From positions 21,702 to 85,701 of the forward strand of contig NZ_JASISP010000019.1 in the NCBI RefSeq assembly GCF_030063185.1: a DNA stretch of 64,000 nucleotides, in the 5' to 3' direction. Positions 7,610 through 16,713 of the stretch are shown piece after piece; within the stretch, counting starts at the first letter, position 1, and each line of letters begins with the position of its first letter. The DNA is from Arthrobacter sp. H35-D1. Lineage in GTDB: Bacteria > Actinomycetota > Actinomycetes > Actinomycetales > Micrococcaceae. The position numbers were made by a program, and so were the translations under genes. Below the pieces are notes generated by a model. The model ran no database searches and was not told the origin of the DNA. It worked only from the letters and a program-made list of their open reading frames with translations.

Positions 7610-8737
7610 CTAGGCTCCCAACTCCGTCTGCAATGCGGCCACAAACGCTGCTATGTCCTGCTCCTGCGTGTCGAAGGAGCACATCCACCGCACTTCCCGG
7701 GCGGCCTCGTCCCAGTCATAGAAGCGGAACTTGGTGCGCAGCCGCTCCGCCACGCCCTCGGGCAGCACGGCAAAGACGCCGTTGGATTCGGTGGCCTGCG
7801 TGCAGTGGACGCCGGGCAGCGATTCGACGGCGGCGCGCAGCGTGGCCGCCATCGCATTGGCGTGGCCGGCCGAACGCAGCCACAGCCCGTCCGCCAGCAG
7901 CGCCAGCAGCTGGGCGGAGATGAAACGCATTTTGGAGGCGAGCTGCATGTTCATCTTGCGCAGGTAGACCAGGCCGTCCGTGGCCGTGGGGTTCAGTGCC
8001 ACCACGGCCTCGCCAAACATGACCCCGTTCTTCGTGCCGCCAAAGGACAGCACGTCCACGCCGGCGTCGGAGGTGAACTCGCGCACCGGCACGCCCAGGA
8101 AGGCTGCGGCATTGGCCAGCCGGGCGCCGTCCATGTGCACCTTCATGCCCAGCGAATGGGCATGGTCGCAGATGGCACGCACTTCCGCGGGGGTGTAACA
8201 GGTGCCCAGCTCGGTGGTTTGGGTGATGGAGACGGCCAGCGGCTGGGCGCGGTGCTCGTCGCCGAAGCCCCACGCCTCCTTGTCGATGAGCTCTGGTGTG
8301 AGCTTCCCATTGAGAGTGGAGACCGGCAGCAGCTTCATGCCGCCCACTCGCTCCGGCGCCCCGTTTTCGTCCATGTTGATGTGCGCGGTGCCGGCGCACA
8401 CCACGGCGCCCCAACGCGGCAGCAGCGACTGCAGGGCCAGCACGTTCGCCCCCGTGCCGTTGAAGACCGGGAACACTTCCACGTCCTTGCCGAAGAGCTG
8501 GCGCATCTCCTGCTGCAGGCGCGCCGTGTAGTCGTCGCCGCCGTAGGCCACCTGGTGCCCGCCGTTGGCCGCGGCCAAGGCGGCAAGGACTTCCGGGTGC
8601 ACGCCCGAGTAATTGTCCGAGGCAAAGCTGATCAGCTTCGGGTCGTGCAATGTTGCGAAGGCCTGTGCTGTGGGGGCCTGGGTCGGGAAGGTCTGTGCCG
8701 TGGAGGTCTGTGGGGTGGGGGTGCTGCCGTTGGTCAC
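7610..8737 (-). CDS. ltaE: Low-specificity threonine aldolase (PLP enzyme)
   Basis: 375-residue PLP-dependent enzyme that cleaves L-threonine or L-allo-threonine to glycine and acetaldehyde. 'FASDNYSGVHPEV' at the start of the fold, 'NGTGANV' (phosphate site), 'HMDGARLANA' (Asp that pairs with the pyridine nitrogen) and the Schiff-base Lys236 in 'SFGGTKNGVM' are present. The first ~30 residues are a Thr/Gln/Ala-rich tail not typical of the family. The ATG overlaps the stop of the preceding SDR gene by four bases, so DUF6421, SDR and aldolase form a tight operon. Confidence 0.92.
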   Translation of the reverse strand: MTNGSTPTPQTSTAQTFPTQAPTAQAFATLHDPKLISFASDNYSGVHPEVLAALAAANGGHQVAYGGDDYTARLQQEMRQLFGKDVEVFPVFNGTGANVLALQSLLPRWGAVVCAGTAHINMDENGAPERVGGMKLLPVSTLNGKLTPELIDKEAWGFGDEHRAQPLAVSITQTTELGTCYTPAEVRAICDHAHSLGMKVHMDGARLANAAAFLGVPVREFTSDAGVDVLSFGGTKNGVMFGEAVVALNPTATDGLVYLRKMNMQLASKMRFISAQLLALLADGLWLRSAGHANAMAATLRAAVESLPGVHCTQATESNGVFAVLPEGVAERLRTKFRFYDWDEAAREVRWMCSFDTQEQDIAAFVAALQTELGA

Positions 8738-9486
8738 TGTTCGCCTTGCTTCTTGGATGGTGTGGGCAATATCAGTCGCGCGCCATTGAGCTCGCCGGCC
8801 GGACGGGAAAACAGCCCCGTGGCCGTGCGGCCCAACTCGGCCACGTCGGTGAAGCCGGGGAAGCGGCGGTCGGGGGAGCGTTCACGCATGCCGGGGTCCA
8901 CCAGCGCCTTCACCACAAGCACGACGGCGGCACTGGAGTTCTTTGCGTTGCTTCCAAACCCTTGGGCGACGGCCTGCACCCACGTTTCGGCGGCAGCCTT
9001 CACGCTTGCATAGTTGGCGTTGTCCGCGGTGGGTGCCGTGACGGTGGTGGAGGAGACGATGGCCAACCGGCCCACGGGGGAGGCCGTCAGATCGGGGTGG
9101 AAGGCACGGGTGGTGTTGCGCAGCGTGGTCAGCACCGAAGTGTGCAAAAAATCCCAGTCGGCGTCGCTTTGACCGGCCAGGCCGGAACCGCCGCGCCACC
9201 CGCCCACCAGATGGATGAGCCCGTCGAGGGGCCCAAAATCGGCGTGGATGCGGCGCGCCAGCTCTTCCACAGCTGCCGGATCCGCCAGGTCGCACACCAG
9301 GGGGACGGCACCGCCGGCGGCTTCGGCCGCCGCCGTGATGCGTCCGGCGTCGGACCCCGCGGTGAGCACTCGCATGCCAGCGGAAAGCAACTCGCGGGCC
9401 ACGGCGATGCCGGCGGCGCTGCTGCCGCCGGCAACCAGCACGAGTGGAGATGCAGGGGGAGGAGACGCCAAGGGTGATTCAGTCAT
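8734..9486 (-). CDS. SDR family oxidoreductase
   Basis: Short-chain dehydrogenase/reductase of 250 residues. The Rossmann start reads 'VLVAGGSSAAGIAVARELL'; 'IVSSTTV' and 'NYASVKAA' give the Ser and the YxxxK pair (Tyr/Lys) of the active site; 'LIHLVGGW' corresponds to the NNAG region, altered. The ATG at 9486 gives a compact start; a GTG at 9504, directly abutting the upstream stop, is an alternative adding six residues. It sits between a DUF6421 gene and a threonine aldolase gene with overlapping ends, so the substrate may be related to amino-acid or aldehyde metabolism; no substrate can be named from sequence. Confidence 0.88.
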   Translation of the reverse strand: MTESPLASPPPASPLVLVAGGSSAAGIAVARELLSAGMRVLTAGSDAGRITAAAEAAGGAVPLVCDLADPAAVEELARRIHADFGPLDGLIHLVGGWRGGSGLAGQSDADWDFLHTSVLTTLRNTTRAFHPDLTASPVGRLAIVSSTTVTAPTADNANYASVKAAAETWVQAVAQGFGSNAKNSSAAVVLVVKALVDPGMRERSPDRRFPGFTDVAELGRTATGLFSRPAGELNGARLILPTPSKKQGEQ

Positions 9487-9504
9487 GTTCCCTACAGTAC
9501 CCAC

Positions 9505-10890
9505 TCAGGACGCCGTGGCGCCGGTGATTCCGGAGGTGGATTCAATGACTGCCGCCATCTTCTTGGAAAGGGCCTCATAGAACATGGAGAGCGGGAATTC
9601 GTCGTCCAAGACTTGGTCCGTGATCTCCCGCAGCGGCCCTGTCAACGGAAGGGCGCCGGGGCCCTTGGCCCACGTGGAGGCCGGGTTTGGCGTCAGCGTG
9701 GCGGAGACCAAGCGGTAGGCGGCGAGCCAGTGCGCCAACTTGGGTCGGTCGATGGAGCGCCAGTACAGGTCCTCAATCTCCTGGCCCAGGGCGATCACGG
9801 CCTCCGGCACGCCGGCCCAGTCAATGGTCAGGGTGGTGTCCGTCCAGTGCAGCACACGGTGTTGGTGCAGCCAGGCAAACAGCAGCTGCCCGCCCAAGCC
9901 GTCGTAGTTGCGCACGCGCGAGCCGGTGATGGCAAAGCGGAAAATCCTGTCAAAGATCACGGCGTACTGGACCAGTTTCGCGTGCCGACGTGCCTCGGGG
10001 GAGGCTGCTTCATCGTGCTCGACGGCCACGGATTCGCGGTACGCCGTCAGGTCGCAGCGCAGCTCCTCCAATGAATACAGGAAGTACGGCATGCGCTGCT
10101 TGATCATGAACGGGTCAAAGGGCAGGTCCCCGCGCATGTGCGTGCGGTCGTGGATCATGTCCCACATGACAAAGGTTTCCTGGGTCAGGGCCTGGTCGTC
10201 CAACAGCTCGAGCGCATCCTCCGGCAAATCCAACCGGGTCACAGCGGCGGCCTCCTTGACCACGCGGCGGAAGCGTGCGGCTTCGCGGTCCTGGAAGATG
10301 GCGCCCCAAGTGAACGTGGGTGTTTGCCGCACGGCAACGCTTTCCGGGAACAGCACGGCCGCGTTGCTGTCGTAGCCGGGGGTGAAGTCGATGAAGCGCA
10401 GCGGGACAAACAACTTGTTGGAGTAGCTCCCCGCCTCCAGCTCGCCAATGAACTCCGGCCAAATGACCTCTACCAGGACTGCTTCGACGTGGCGGGAGGT
10501 GGAGCCGTTTTGCGTGTACATGGGGAAAACCACCAAATGCCCCAGCCCGTTGATCCGGTGTTCCTGCGGGTTGAAGGCCAAGAGCGAGTCAAGGAAGTCC
10601 GGCACGCCCAGACCAGCGGCAACCCACTTGTTGAAATCGGCAGTGAGGAGCTCCAAATAGGCGCGATCGTGCGGGAAATGCCGGGCCAGTTCCGTGATGG
10701 AGGATTTGATGGTCTCGACGTGGCCGGTGGCCGCGGCATGGTCGGACGGCTCGGGCACCGAGCCATCCTTGACCTGCAGTTGGGCAAGCTGCGTCGCGGC
10801 GCCCTTCAACTCCACCCAGGCCGGGTCCCCGGCCAGGGTGCTGTAGTCGAATGTGCCGGCCGTGCCGGTGTTTTCCATGGTGATGCTCAT
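9505..10890 (-). CDS. DUF6421 family protein
   Basis: 461-residue cytoplasmic protein of unknown function that I recognise as the DUF6421 family. Noticeable stretches are 'FVMWDMIHDRTHMRGDLPFD', with closely spaced His and Asp residues that could bind metal, and 'YFLYSLEELRCDLTAYRE'. It has no signal peptide or membrane segment. The ATG at 10890 has AAGGAG seven bases upstream and gives the start MSITMEN; the frame is open to 10956 but without a ribosome site there. It is the first gene of the DUF6421-SDR-threonine aldolase operon; the constant company of an SDR suggests an enzymatic role. Confidence 0.85.
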   Translation of the reverse strand: MSITMENTGTAGTFDYSTLAGDPAWVELKGAATQLAQLQVKDGSVPEPSDHAAATGHVETIKSSITELARHFPHDRAYLELLTADFNKWVAAGLGVPDFLDSLLAFNPQEHRINGLGHLVVFPMYTQNGSTSRHVEAVLVEVIWPEFIGELEAGSYSNKLFVPLRFIDFTPGYDSNAAVLFPESVAVRQTPTFTWGAIFQDREAARFRRVVKEAAAVTRLDLPEDALELLDDQALTQETFVMWDMIHDRTHMRGDLPFDPFMIKQRMPYFLYSLEELRCDLTAYRESVAVEHDEAASPEARRHAKLVQYAVIFDRIFRFAITGSRVRNYDGLGGQLLFAWLHQHRVLHWTDTTLTIDWAGVPEAVIALGQEIEDLYWRSIDRPKLAHWLAAYRLVSATLTPNPASTWAKGPGALPLTGPLREITDQVLDDEFPLSMFYEALSKKMAAVIESTSGITGATAS

Positions 10891-11008
10891 GGCGTTTCTC
10901 CTTGCTGCGCTGAGCCTGCGGGTGGTCCCTGCAGGTCCTTTTTTCGAGCGTAGCAATGGGAAAGGAAAACTAATGCCCTAGATGGTTGAGCATAAGAAAC
11001 TCTCGTGC

Positions 11009-11467
11009 TCAGTCCGTGGTGGAAGCCTCGGGCGACAGTTCCCGTGGTCCTTCCCGCAGTTTCAGGGAGACGGAGTTGATGCAGAAGCGCTCGTCGGTGG
11101 GCGTGTCATAGCCCTCGCCTTCAAAGAGGTGGCCCAAGTGGGAATCGCAGGCTGTGCAGCGAACTTCGACGCGCTTCATGCCCATCGAGTGGTCGTGCAG
11201 GTAGCGTACGGTTCCGTCGGCCAGCGGCGCGAAGAAGGACGGCCAGCCGCAGTGCGAGGAGAACTTTTCCCGGGAGCTGAACAATTCAGCGCCGCAGGCA
11301 CGGCACTCGTACACGCCTTCCTGCATGGAGTCCCAGTATTCACCGGTGAAGGGCTTTTCGGTGCCGGCTTGGCGCAGCACCTGGTACTCGGCACGGCTGA
11401 GCTCCTCACGCCATTGGGAATCGGGCTTGACCACGGACGGGGCGGCGGGGGTTTCAGAAGTTGTCAT
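11009..11467 (-). CDS. msrB: Peptide-methionine (R)-S-oxide reductase
   Basis: 152-residue MsrB, reducing methionine-R-sulfoxide in proteins with thioredoxin. The two zinc-binding CxxC pairs are 'CRAC' and 'CTAC'; 'HCGWPSF' and the catalytic Cys in 'RFCINSVSL' are intact. The length is typical for a single-domain MsrB. It lies 14 bases after a small conserved gene of unknown function on the same strand, so the two may be co-expressed in oxidative stress. Confidence 0.96.
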   Translation of the reverse strand: MTTSETPAAPSVVKPDSQWREELSRAEYQVLRQAGTEKPFTGEYWDSMQEGVYECRACGAELFSSREKFSSHCGWPSFFAPLADGTVRYLHDHSMGMKRVEVRCTACDSHLGHLFEGEGYDTPTDERFCINSVSLKLREGPRELSPEASTTD

Positions 11468-11481
11468 GCCCTTTACAACGT

Positions 11482-11973
11482 TCAGGAGTCGCCAATAAAT
11501 CCCGAATCAGAGTACAAGTGCAAAACCGGCAGTCCCAATTTCCGCTGCGCCTGGTTTGCCCAGTCCTGCCGGAAGGTGTCGGCGACGGCGTGCGGGCGGG
11601 TGACCACCACTGCCTGGCGCGCCCCGGTCTCTCCGACCTTGGCCACGAGGGAAGCAACGGCGTTGCCCTCGGCAACGGCCCCGGTGGCATTTGCTCCAAC
11701 GGCCTCCAACACGGCGAGGGAACCCGCCAAAATCTCGCTCGCCTCTGCCTGGACCGTCTTGGCGTCGGGCCGCTCCCGGAATTCACGCAGCACGCCCGGG
11801 ATGTCAAGCATCGTCAACTGGTCAATGACGTCGACAAAGAGGTTGCGTTTCGTGTCGGCCGGAACCAGCAGGACAAGCTCAATGTCGTCGTCGGGGCCAT
11901 AGAGGTCGGTGATGTTTGCCACGTCGACGGCGGTTAGCGTTTCTTCGGTCAAAATGATGATGGCGTCGCTCAT
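11482..11973 (-). CDS. Conserved hypothetical protein upstream of msrB
   Basis: 163-residue protein beginning MSDAIIILTEETLTAVDVAN. The pattern of hydrophobic strands and helices ('IELVLLVPADTKRNLFVDVI', 'ARQAVVVTRPHAVADTF') suggests an alpha/beta fold reminiscent of universal-stress proteins, but no family can be named with certainty. It has no signal peptide and no catalytic motif that I recognise. The ATG at 11973 is preferred because upstream codons are not protein-like. It is transcribed divergently from the alpha/beta hydrolase gene (124-base gap) and directly precedes msrB. Confidence 0.75.
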   Translation of the reverse strand: MSDAIIILTEETLTAVDVANITDLYGPDDDIELVLLVPADTKRNLFVDVIDQLTMLDIPGVLREFRERPDAKTVQAEASEILAGSLAVLEAVGANATGAVAEGNAVASLVAKVGETGARQAVVVTRPHAVADTFRQDWANQAQRKLGLPVLHLYSDSGFIGDS

Positions 11974-12096
11974 TGCTCCAGCATAGGCGCCATCGCCCCG
12001 GGATTCTTTGCGGCACGGCAGGGGTGTTCGAAGAAACTTGCCCATGCCCCGGTGCGCCGCTCGACGCGACCACACACCGATGGGCAGAATGGAGGC

Positions 12097-13314
12097 ATGG
12101 CTACCTCGGATCAACAGTCAAGTGCATGGCTCAAGTGGGGTGCCTTGGGCGCCGCAGCAGCAGGAGCGGGTTCGCTTGCGGTGGTGACAGCCACCGCTGG
12201 ATTGGCGGCATACTTCGCCCGGAGGGTGGTCACCCCGGAAAAACAACGCGTCGACGACCTCGCCATTTTGGCCGTCATCGCCGACGGTCCCAAGCTCCAG
12301 GTGGTGCTGGAAGCCACCGCCGACACCGTCATCGAAGGTACGTACGGCCTGTACTTCAACGGCAGCCGCGCCCACGCCATCATCGGGCCCATCCTCTCCT
12401 ACGTGCCGAGGGAAGGCAGCGTCACCCGCGAAGTCCTGGCGGTCCACGGCGGGGACTTGCGCACTGCCACCTCCGGCTCGTGGTCCGGAAACCTGCACGC
12501 GAATCCCGATGAAGCCGGCCTGCCCTACGAGGACGTGACCTTGGAGCTGCCCGTGGGCCGGGCACCCGCCTGGCTGTTGCCCGCACCGAATCCCGGCCCC
12601 ACGTGGGCCATCATGGTCCACGGCCGCGGCGCCACCCGCAACGAAGGACTGCGCGCAGTACCCACCGCGCACCGCCTGGGCATGAACGCGCTGCTGATGT
12701 CCTACAGGAACGACGGCGATGCTCCCGCCGCGCCCGACGGCCGATACGGGCTCGGGGTCACCGAGTGGGCGGACGTGGAAGCGGCCATTGACTTTGCCCT
12801 TTCCCGCGGCGCCAAGGACGTGGTGCTGTTTGGCAACTCGATGGGCGGGGCCATCAGCCTGCAGACAGCCGACCTTGCCCGCAACCGGAAGCACGTACTG
12901 GCGATGGTGTTGGATGCGCCCGTCATCAACTGGGTCAATGTGCTGGCCCACCAGGCAAAGCTGAACAAGTTGCCCGACTACATTGGCCGCTATGGCCAGC
13001 TCATGCTCACGCACCCGCTGGGCCAGCGGATTACGGGGCTCGCAGCTCCGGTGAATTTCAAGAGCATGGACTGGGTGAGCCGGGCCGTCGAGCTGCGGAC
13101 GCCGTCGTTGATCCTGCACAGCATCGACGACGACTTTGTTCCCTATGAGCCCACAGCGGAACTGGCCAAACGCAATCCCGAGATGGTCACCTTTGAACCG
13201 TTCAGCAAGGCCCGGCACACCAAGGAATGGAATGTGGACCCGGTGCGGTGGGAGAACGTCGTGGAGGCTTGGCTGCGGCCGCGCTTGGGCAGGCGCGGCC
13301 TGCCGCGGGAATAG
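12097..13314 (+). CDS. Alpha/beta hydrolase, membrane-anchored
   Basis: 405 residues. A hydrophobic segment near the N-terminus (about residues 9-35, Ala/Gly-rich, ending 'AAYFARRVVTP') probably anchors it to the membrane. The hydrolase domain starts near 'WAIMVHGRGATRNEG' (oxyanion-hole HG), has the nucleophile elbow GNSMGG with Ser248, and 'HSIDDDFVPYEP' carries the acid residue; the catalytic His is probably in 'KARHTKEW'. The family resembles BEM46/FSH-type peptidase-like hydrolases; the substrate is unknown. The start ATG at 12097 has GGAGG unusually close (one base), so a slightly different start is possible. Confidence 0.85.
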   Translation: MATSDQQSSAWLKWGALGAAAAGAGSLAVVTATAGLAAYFARRVVTPEKQRVDDLAILAVIADGPKLQVVLEATADTVIEGTYGLYFNGSRAHAIIGPILSYVPREGSVTREVLAVHGGDLRTATSGSWSGNLHANPDEAGLPYEDVTLELPVGRAPAWLLPAPNPGPTWAIMVHGRGATRNEGLRAVPTAHRLGMNALLMSYRNDGDAPAAPDGRYGLGVTEWADVEAAIDFALSRGAKDVVLFGNSMGGAISLQTADLARNRKHVLAMVLDAPVINWVNVLAHQAKLNKLPDYIGRYGQLMLTHPLGQRITGLAAPVNFKSMDWVSRAVELRTPSLILHSIDDDFVPYEPTAELAKRNPEMVTFEPFSKARHTKEWNVDPVRWENVVEAWLRPRLGRRGLPRE

Positions 13315-13458
13315 CGTCCGGTTCGCAGGTGTGGACTGCAGCTGTCGTGGGACCGTCACGACGGCAGCCAGTGGGGGGCGGCGTTACGCTGAAGTGGCAA
13401 CGCAACACAGACAGCCATCAGGGTGACGGGGACTTCCCGAATTGAAAAGGACGTGGCA

Positions 13459-14958
13459 ATCGTGTCTGCAAACCCCCGGAAACGTCGAGCACGCGCTCGA
13501 AGAGACGGTCCACCGGCGCTGCTCGACTGGCAGTTGCCGTGCCCGGTGTGAGCATGGGACTGGTGGCGTGTTCGTCCAGCGCCACTCCGCCGGACACCCC
13601 GGGGACCAGCAGCGCGAGCACCCCGACCGGTAGCCCAACCGGAACCCTGCCAGCAGCGCCGCCGGAACCACTGCCAGCACCCCGTCGCCTTCGTCACCGT
13701 CGACGGAGGTGCCTGACACTGCAGCCGGCAAGCAGCTTTCATGGTTGTTGGATGCAACCAAGAGCCTGCCCATTGACGCGCAGGTCGTGACCGAACACCT
13801 AAACACTGATTTCTTTAATGAGGTGCCCCGGAGAAGCTCAACGAAGTTCTGTCCTCGCTGACTCCCGAGGGAGGTCTGGTGCTGACGTCAATCGAGTCCA
13901 GCACGCCGTCGGCACTTATCGGGACCGTCAGCAGCAGCCAGGGACCATTGCAAGTCAGTCTGTCAACGCAGGCAGACGGGAAGATTCAGGGACTGTTGTT
14001 CAAGCCGGTACCCACAACCACTGGCACACCCACTTCGTGGGGTGCGGTGGACCAGCGGCTTGCCGCTCTCGCGCCGCAGGTCGGCATGCTGAGTGCCGAG
14101 GTTGAGAAGGACGGCAGTTGCACACCGGTCCACGCACTGAATGAGCGGCAAACACGCCCCACGGGATCGATGTTCAAGGTGTACGTCTTGGGCGCGGTCG
14201 CCCACCAGATTGATGCAGGCGAGCTGAAATGGGACCAACAGCTGGAGATCACCGAACAGGTCAAGAGCCTGCCGACCGGAGTGTTGCAAGACGAGCCTGC
14301 TGGCACCATGGTCGGCATCGCCGACGCCGCGACCAAGATGATCTCGATCAGCGACAACACCACTGCAGACTTGCTCGCACAAACTGTTGGCCGGGCCGCC
14401 GTCGAATCGACCCAGCACGCCTTCGGCTCTACCCATGCCGAGAGAAACGTGCCGTTCTTGCGCACCAAGGAACTGTTTGTGCTCAAGGGCGCCGACTACC
14501 CCAAATACGCCGACGCCTACCTCCAGCTCAGCCCCGAGGAACGTTCACAGTACTTGAGCGCAACGATCGACCCCGTCCCGCGCAGCAAGATCACAGGATG
14601 GCAGGAGCCCCGCGACATCGAAAAACTGGAGTGGTTCGCCTCGCCCCAGGACTTGTGCAAGGCTTTTGCAGCGCTGGACTCGCTTGCTTCCAAGCCGGGC
14701 CTTGAACCGATCTGCACCATCATGTCAACCAGTGACGGCGGTCTGGGCCTTGATCCGAAGTCGTGGCCCTCAGTGTGGTTCAAGGGCGGCGCGGAACAGG
14801 GAGTCCTGTCGCTGGGCTGGAAGGCAACCAACGCACAGGGCCGAACTTTCGTGACGGCAATGATGACAGCCAACCCCAAGAACGCGATCAACGCCGGAGC
14901 CGCCGCAAGCGAATTGGCCTCGCTCACACGCGGAGCGTTCGCGTTGGCGCAGAAATGA
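13459..14958 (+). pseudogene. Class A beta-lactamase-like lipoprotein, frameshifted
   Basis: The 3' two thirds (from ~13840) encode an intact serine beta-lactamase/transpeptidase-type domain: SxxK in 'TGSMFKVY', SDN in 'ISDNTTAD' and KxG in 'WFKGGAEQG'. The 5' part is broken. A GTG at 13459 starts 'MSANPRKRRARARRD'; a frameshift near 13505 leads to a lipoprotein signal 'LAVAVPGVSMGLVACSS' (lipobox LVAC) and a Ser/Thr/Pro linker; a second shift near 13680 leads to 'TEVPDTAAGKQLSWLLDATK'; a third near 13827 ('NEV' then 'PEKLNEVLSSL') joins the catalytic domain. Each segment is plainly homologous in phase to the next, so this is one gene with at least three indels, or a stretch of assembly errors. 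A shorter protein from 13879 would lack any export signal. Confidence 0.75.
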
Positions 14959-14960
14959 CA

Positions 14961-15869
14961 TCACGACGGCCCATGATTCGGACGGCTGGTTGGCTTCATG
15001 ATGTTTTCCGGCCCTATATCTGCAAGGCGGTAGCCGGTGGGGTGCGGGCCGGATACTTCCTCGCCGGGCACAAAGTGCGCCCTGGTGACTAGCGGACGAC
15101 GGCGGTGGATTGCGTTGCGTGTCTCCAGAACCATGCGCAGGGCTGCCTTGGAAGCCCTGTTGGCGCGGTGGAGGCCGAGTGCGTCGGTGAGGCGGTCGTC
15201 GTCGAACATGGCAGAAAGCATGGTCCTGGCAACCGGTCTGGCTAGCGCAGGGAGTCTGGACTTGAGAACTTGGACGGTGCCGGCCATCAGTTGGACGCCG
15301 GCGGGAGAGTGGGCGATGTCAACACGCTCGTAGTGGTCGAAGAACCGCTCCGCTTCCGTCAACGTCGCGGGGATGGCGGCGATGTTCATGCGGGCCCCCA
15401 GCTCTTGATAAAAGCGCGTTGCTGCAGCCTCCTCTGCCAGCGTCGGGGCGCGCCAAGCGTGACCGCGGGCCCAGCGGATCGGGACGTCGAGGAGCGTGAG
15501 CAGGACGTAGAGGAAGTCGTCGTTGCTGCCGGGGACGTGGCGGTGGACGCGGTTGAGCAGCCGGATCATGTGGCGCCCGCGTTCGCTGTTGAGGCCACAG
15601 GCGATGAGTTCATAGGTCACAATGGCGGTGTCGAACGTGCGCTTCACGGGGCGCTGGATGATCTCGCCGTTCCGGTGCAAGGTTGCAGCGATGCCGGGGA
15701 TGGCGAAATTGCGGTAGTAGGCCAGGAAGAACCCAAGTTCAACGTCAGCTGCGAGGTCGTACAGCACCATCTGCCGATAGGTGGCTTCCCAATCGCCGGG
15801 GTCGGCGGCCGTTTGACGGTGGACGCTCTCGGCGAGGCCGCGATGCATTTCCATCAAGAATCTTCCCAT
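14961..15869 (-). CDS. Oxygenase MpaB family protein (DUF2236)
   Basis: 302-residue protein of the MpaB/DUF2236 family, a heme-linked oxygenase-like fold (mycophenolic acid MpaB, latex-clearing Lcp). Seen: 'YRNFAIPGIAATLHRNGEI', 'RPVKRTFDTAIVTYELIACG', a basic 'RGRHMIRLLNRVHRHVPG' with closely spaced His/Arg typical of the heme pocket, and 'IRWARGHAWRAPT'. The ATG at 15869 is used; a GTG one codon upstream is an alternative and neither has a clear ribosome site. A small inverted repeat (GTTAT-N6-ATAAC, 15901-15916) lies just upstream. Its substrate is unknown. It converges with the beta-lactamase pseudogene. Confidence 0.85.
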   Translation of the reverse strand: MGRFLMEMHRGLAESVHRQTAADPGDWEATYRQMVLYDLAADVELGFFLAYYRNFAIPGIAATLHRNGEIIQRPVKRTFDTAIVTYELIACGLNSERGRHMIRLLNRVHRHVPGSNDDFLYVLLTLLDVPIRWARGHAWRAPTLAEEAAATRFYQELGARMNIAAIPATLTEAERFFDHYERVDIAHSPAGVQLMAGTVQVLKSRLPALARPVARTMLSAMFDDDRLTDALGLHRANRASKAALRMVLETRNAIHRRRPLVTRAHFVPGEEVSGPHPTGYRLADIGPENIMKPTSRPNHGPS

Positions 15870-16207
15870 CACCGCGCCGCCGATTGTTCCGGCCGCGTTT
15901 GTTATTCGCCTATAACTTGTTGGAACCAGCCCAGGGCCTTTGTCCGGCGGCTACCAGAATAGGTTGCTGGACCCCATCGGGGAGGACGAGCAGTGCCTTG
16001 AAAGCTACGGTGCGGGCCGTCGTTGAGGTGTTCGCTACCCGGGCGGATCTGGAGGCACGGAACGAGTACATCCCGGTGACACTGAAACGGTTGGGGGTGG
16101 CCTATTTCCCAGCACGTATTGTCCCGGGGCGACGATGGCCGGCCTCCATGTTCCCGCCGACCACGAATCGCACACTGGGATCCATGGCTGCTGCGAGGCA
16201 GGTCTGC
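15870..16207. other. Intergenic stretch with a possible gene fragment
   Basis: No complete gene is seen. On the plus strand from ~15993 one frame reads 'LKATVRAVVEVFATRADLEA' and 'YIPVTLKRLGVAYFPARI', which looks protein-like but has no start, no ribosome site and no recognisable family; it may be a remnant. The left end holds the putative operator at 15901-15916 upstream of the MpaB gene. Confidence 0.4.
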
Positions 16208-16705
16208 TCAGGCAGGGTGGCCGATCTGCGCAGTCATGGCATGGGTCAAGGTGATGAGGTCTCCGGGGGAGAGCTCGACGTCGAATCCCCGGCGTCCGCC
16301 CGAGACGAAGATGCTCTCATGTGCAAGAGCCGATGCATCAAGGACGGTGGGGGACTGCTGGCGCTGGCCGAGCGGGGAGATGCCGCCGAGCACGTAGCCG
16401 GTGCGTCGCTGTGCCAAGGCAGGGTCGGCCATCACGGCCTTTTTGTGGCCAAGCGCGTGGGCGAGGGCTTTCAGGTCTAGGGTGCCGTTGACGGGCACGA
16501 TCGCCACCGCCAAGGCGCCCCCGACGTCTGCCATCAGCGTCTTGAAAACGCGTTCCGGGGCAATGCCAAGAACCGTGGCTGCCTCCATGCCATAGCTGGT
16601 GGCGGCCGGGTTGTGGGCATAGCTGTGGGGTATAAAGGCCACGTTGGCGGCCGTCAGCGCAACAGTTGCCGGCGTGCTTGCACCCGCTGCTTGTCGTTTG
16701 GCCAT
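16208..16705 (-). CDS. ybaK: Cys-tRNA(Pro) deacylase YbaK
   Basis: 165-residue trans-editing enzyme that removes cysteine (and related amino acids) from mischarged tRNA-Pro. Family features are 'YGMEAATVLGIAPERVFKTL', 'AIVPVNGTLDLKALAHALG', 'KKAVMADPALAQRRTGYVLGGISPLGQ' and the C-terminal 'VSGGRRGFDVELSPGDL'. The conserved Lys of 'FKTL' and the GGISPLG loop are intact. The gene starts eight bases after the sufE stop and is last in a rhodanese-SufE-YbaK group, all dealing with sulfur or cysteine. Confidence 0.95.
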   Translation of the reverse strand: MAKRQAAGASTPATVALTAANVAFIPHSYAHNPAATSYGMEAATVLGIAPERVFKTLMADVGGALAVAIVPVNGTLDLKALAHALGHKKAVMADPALAQRRTGYVLGGISPLGQRQQSPTVLDASALAHESIFVSGGRRGFDVELSPGDLITLTHAMTAQIGHPA

Positions 16706-16713
16706 GGAAGCAG

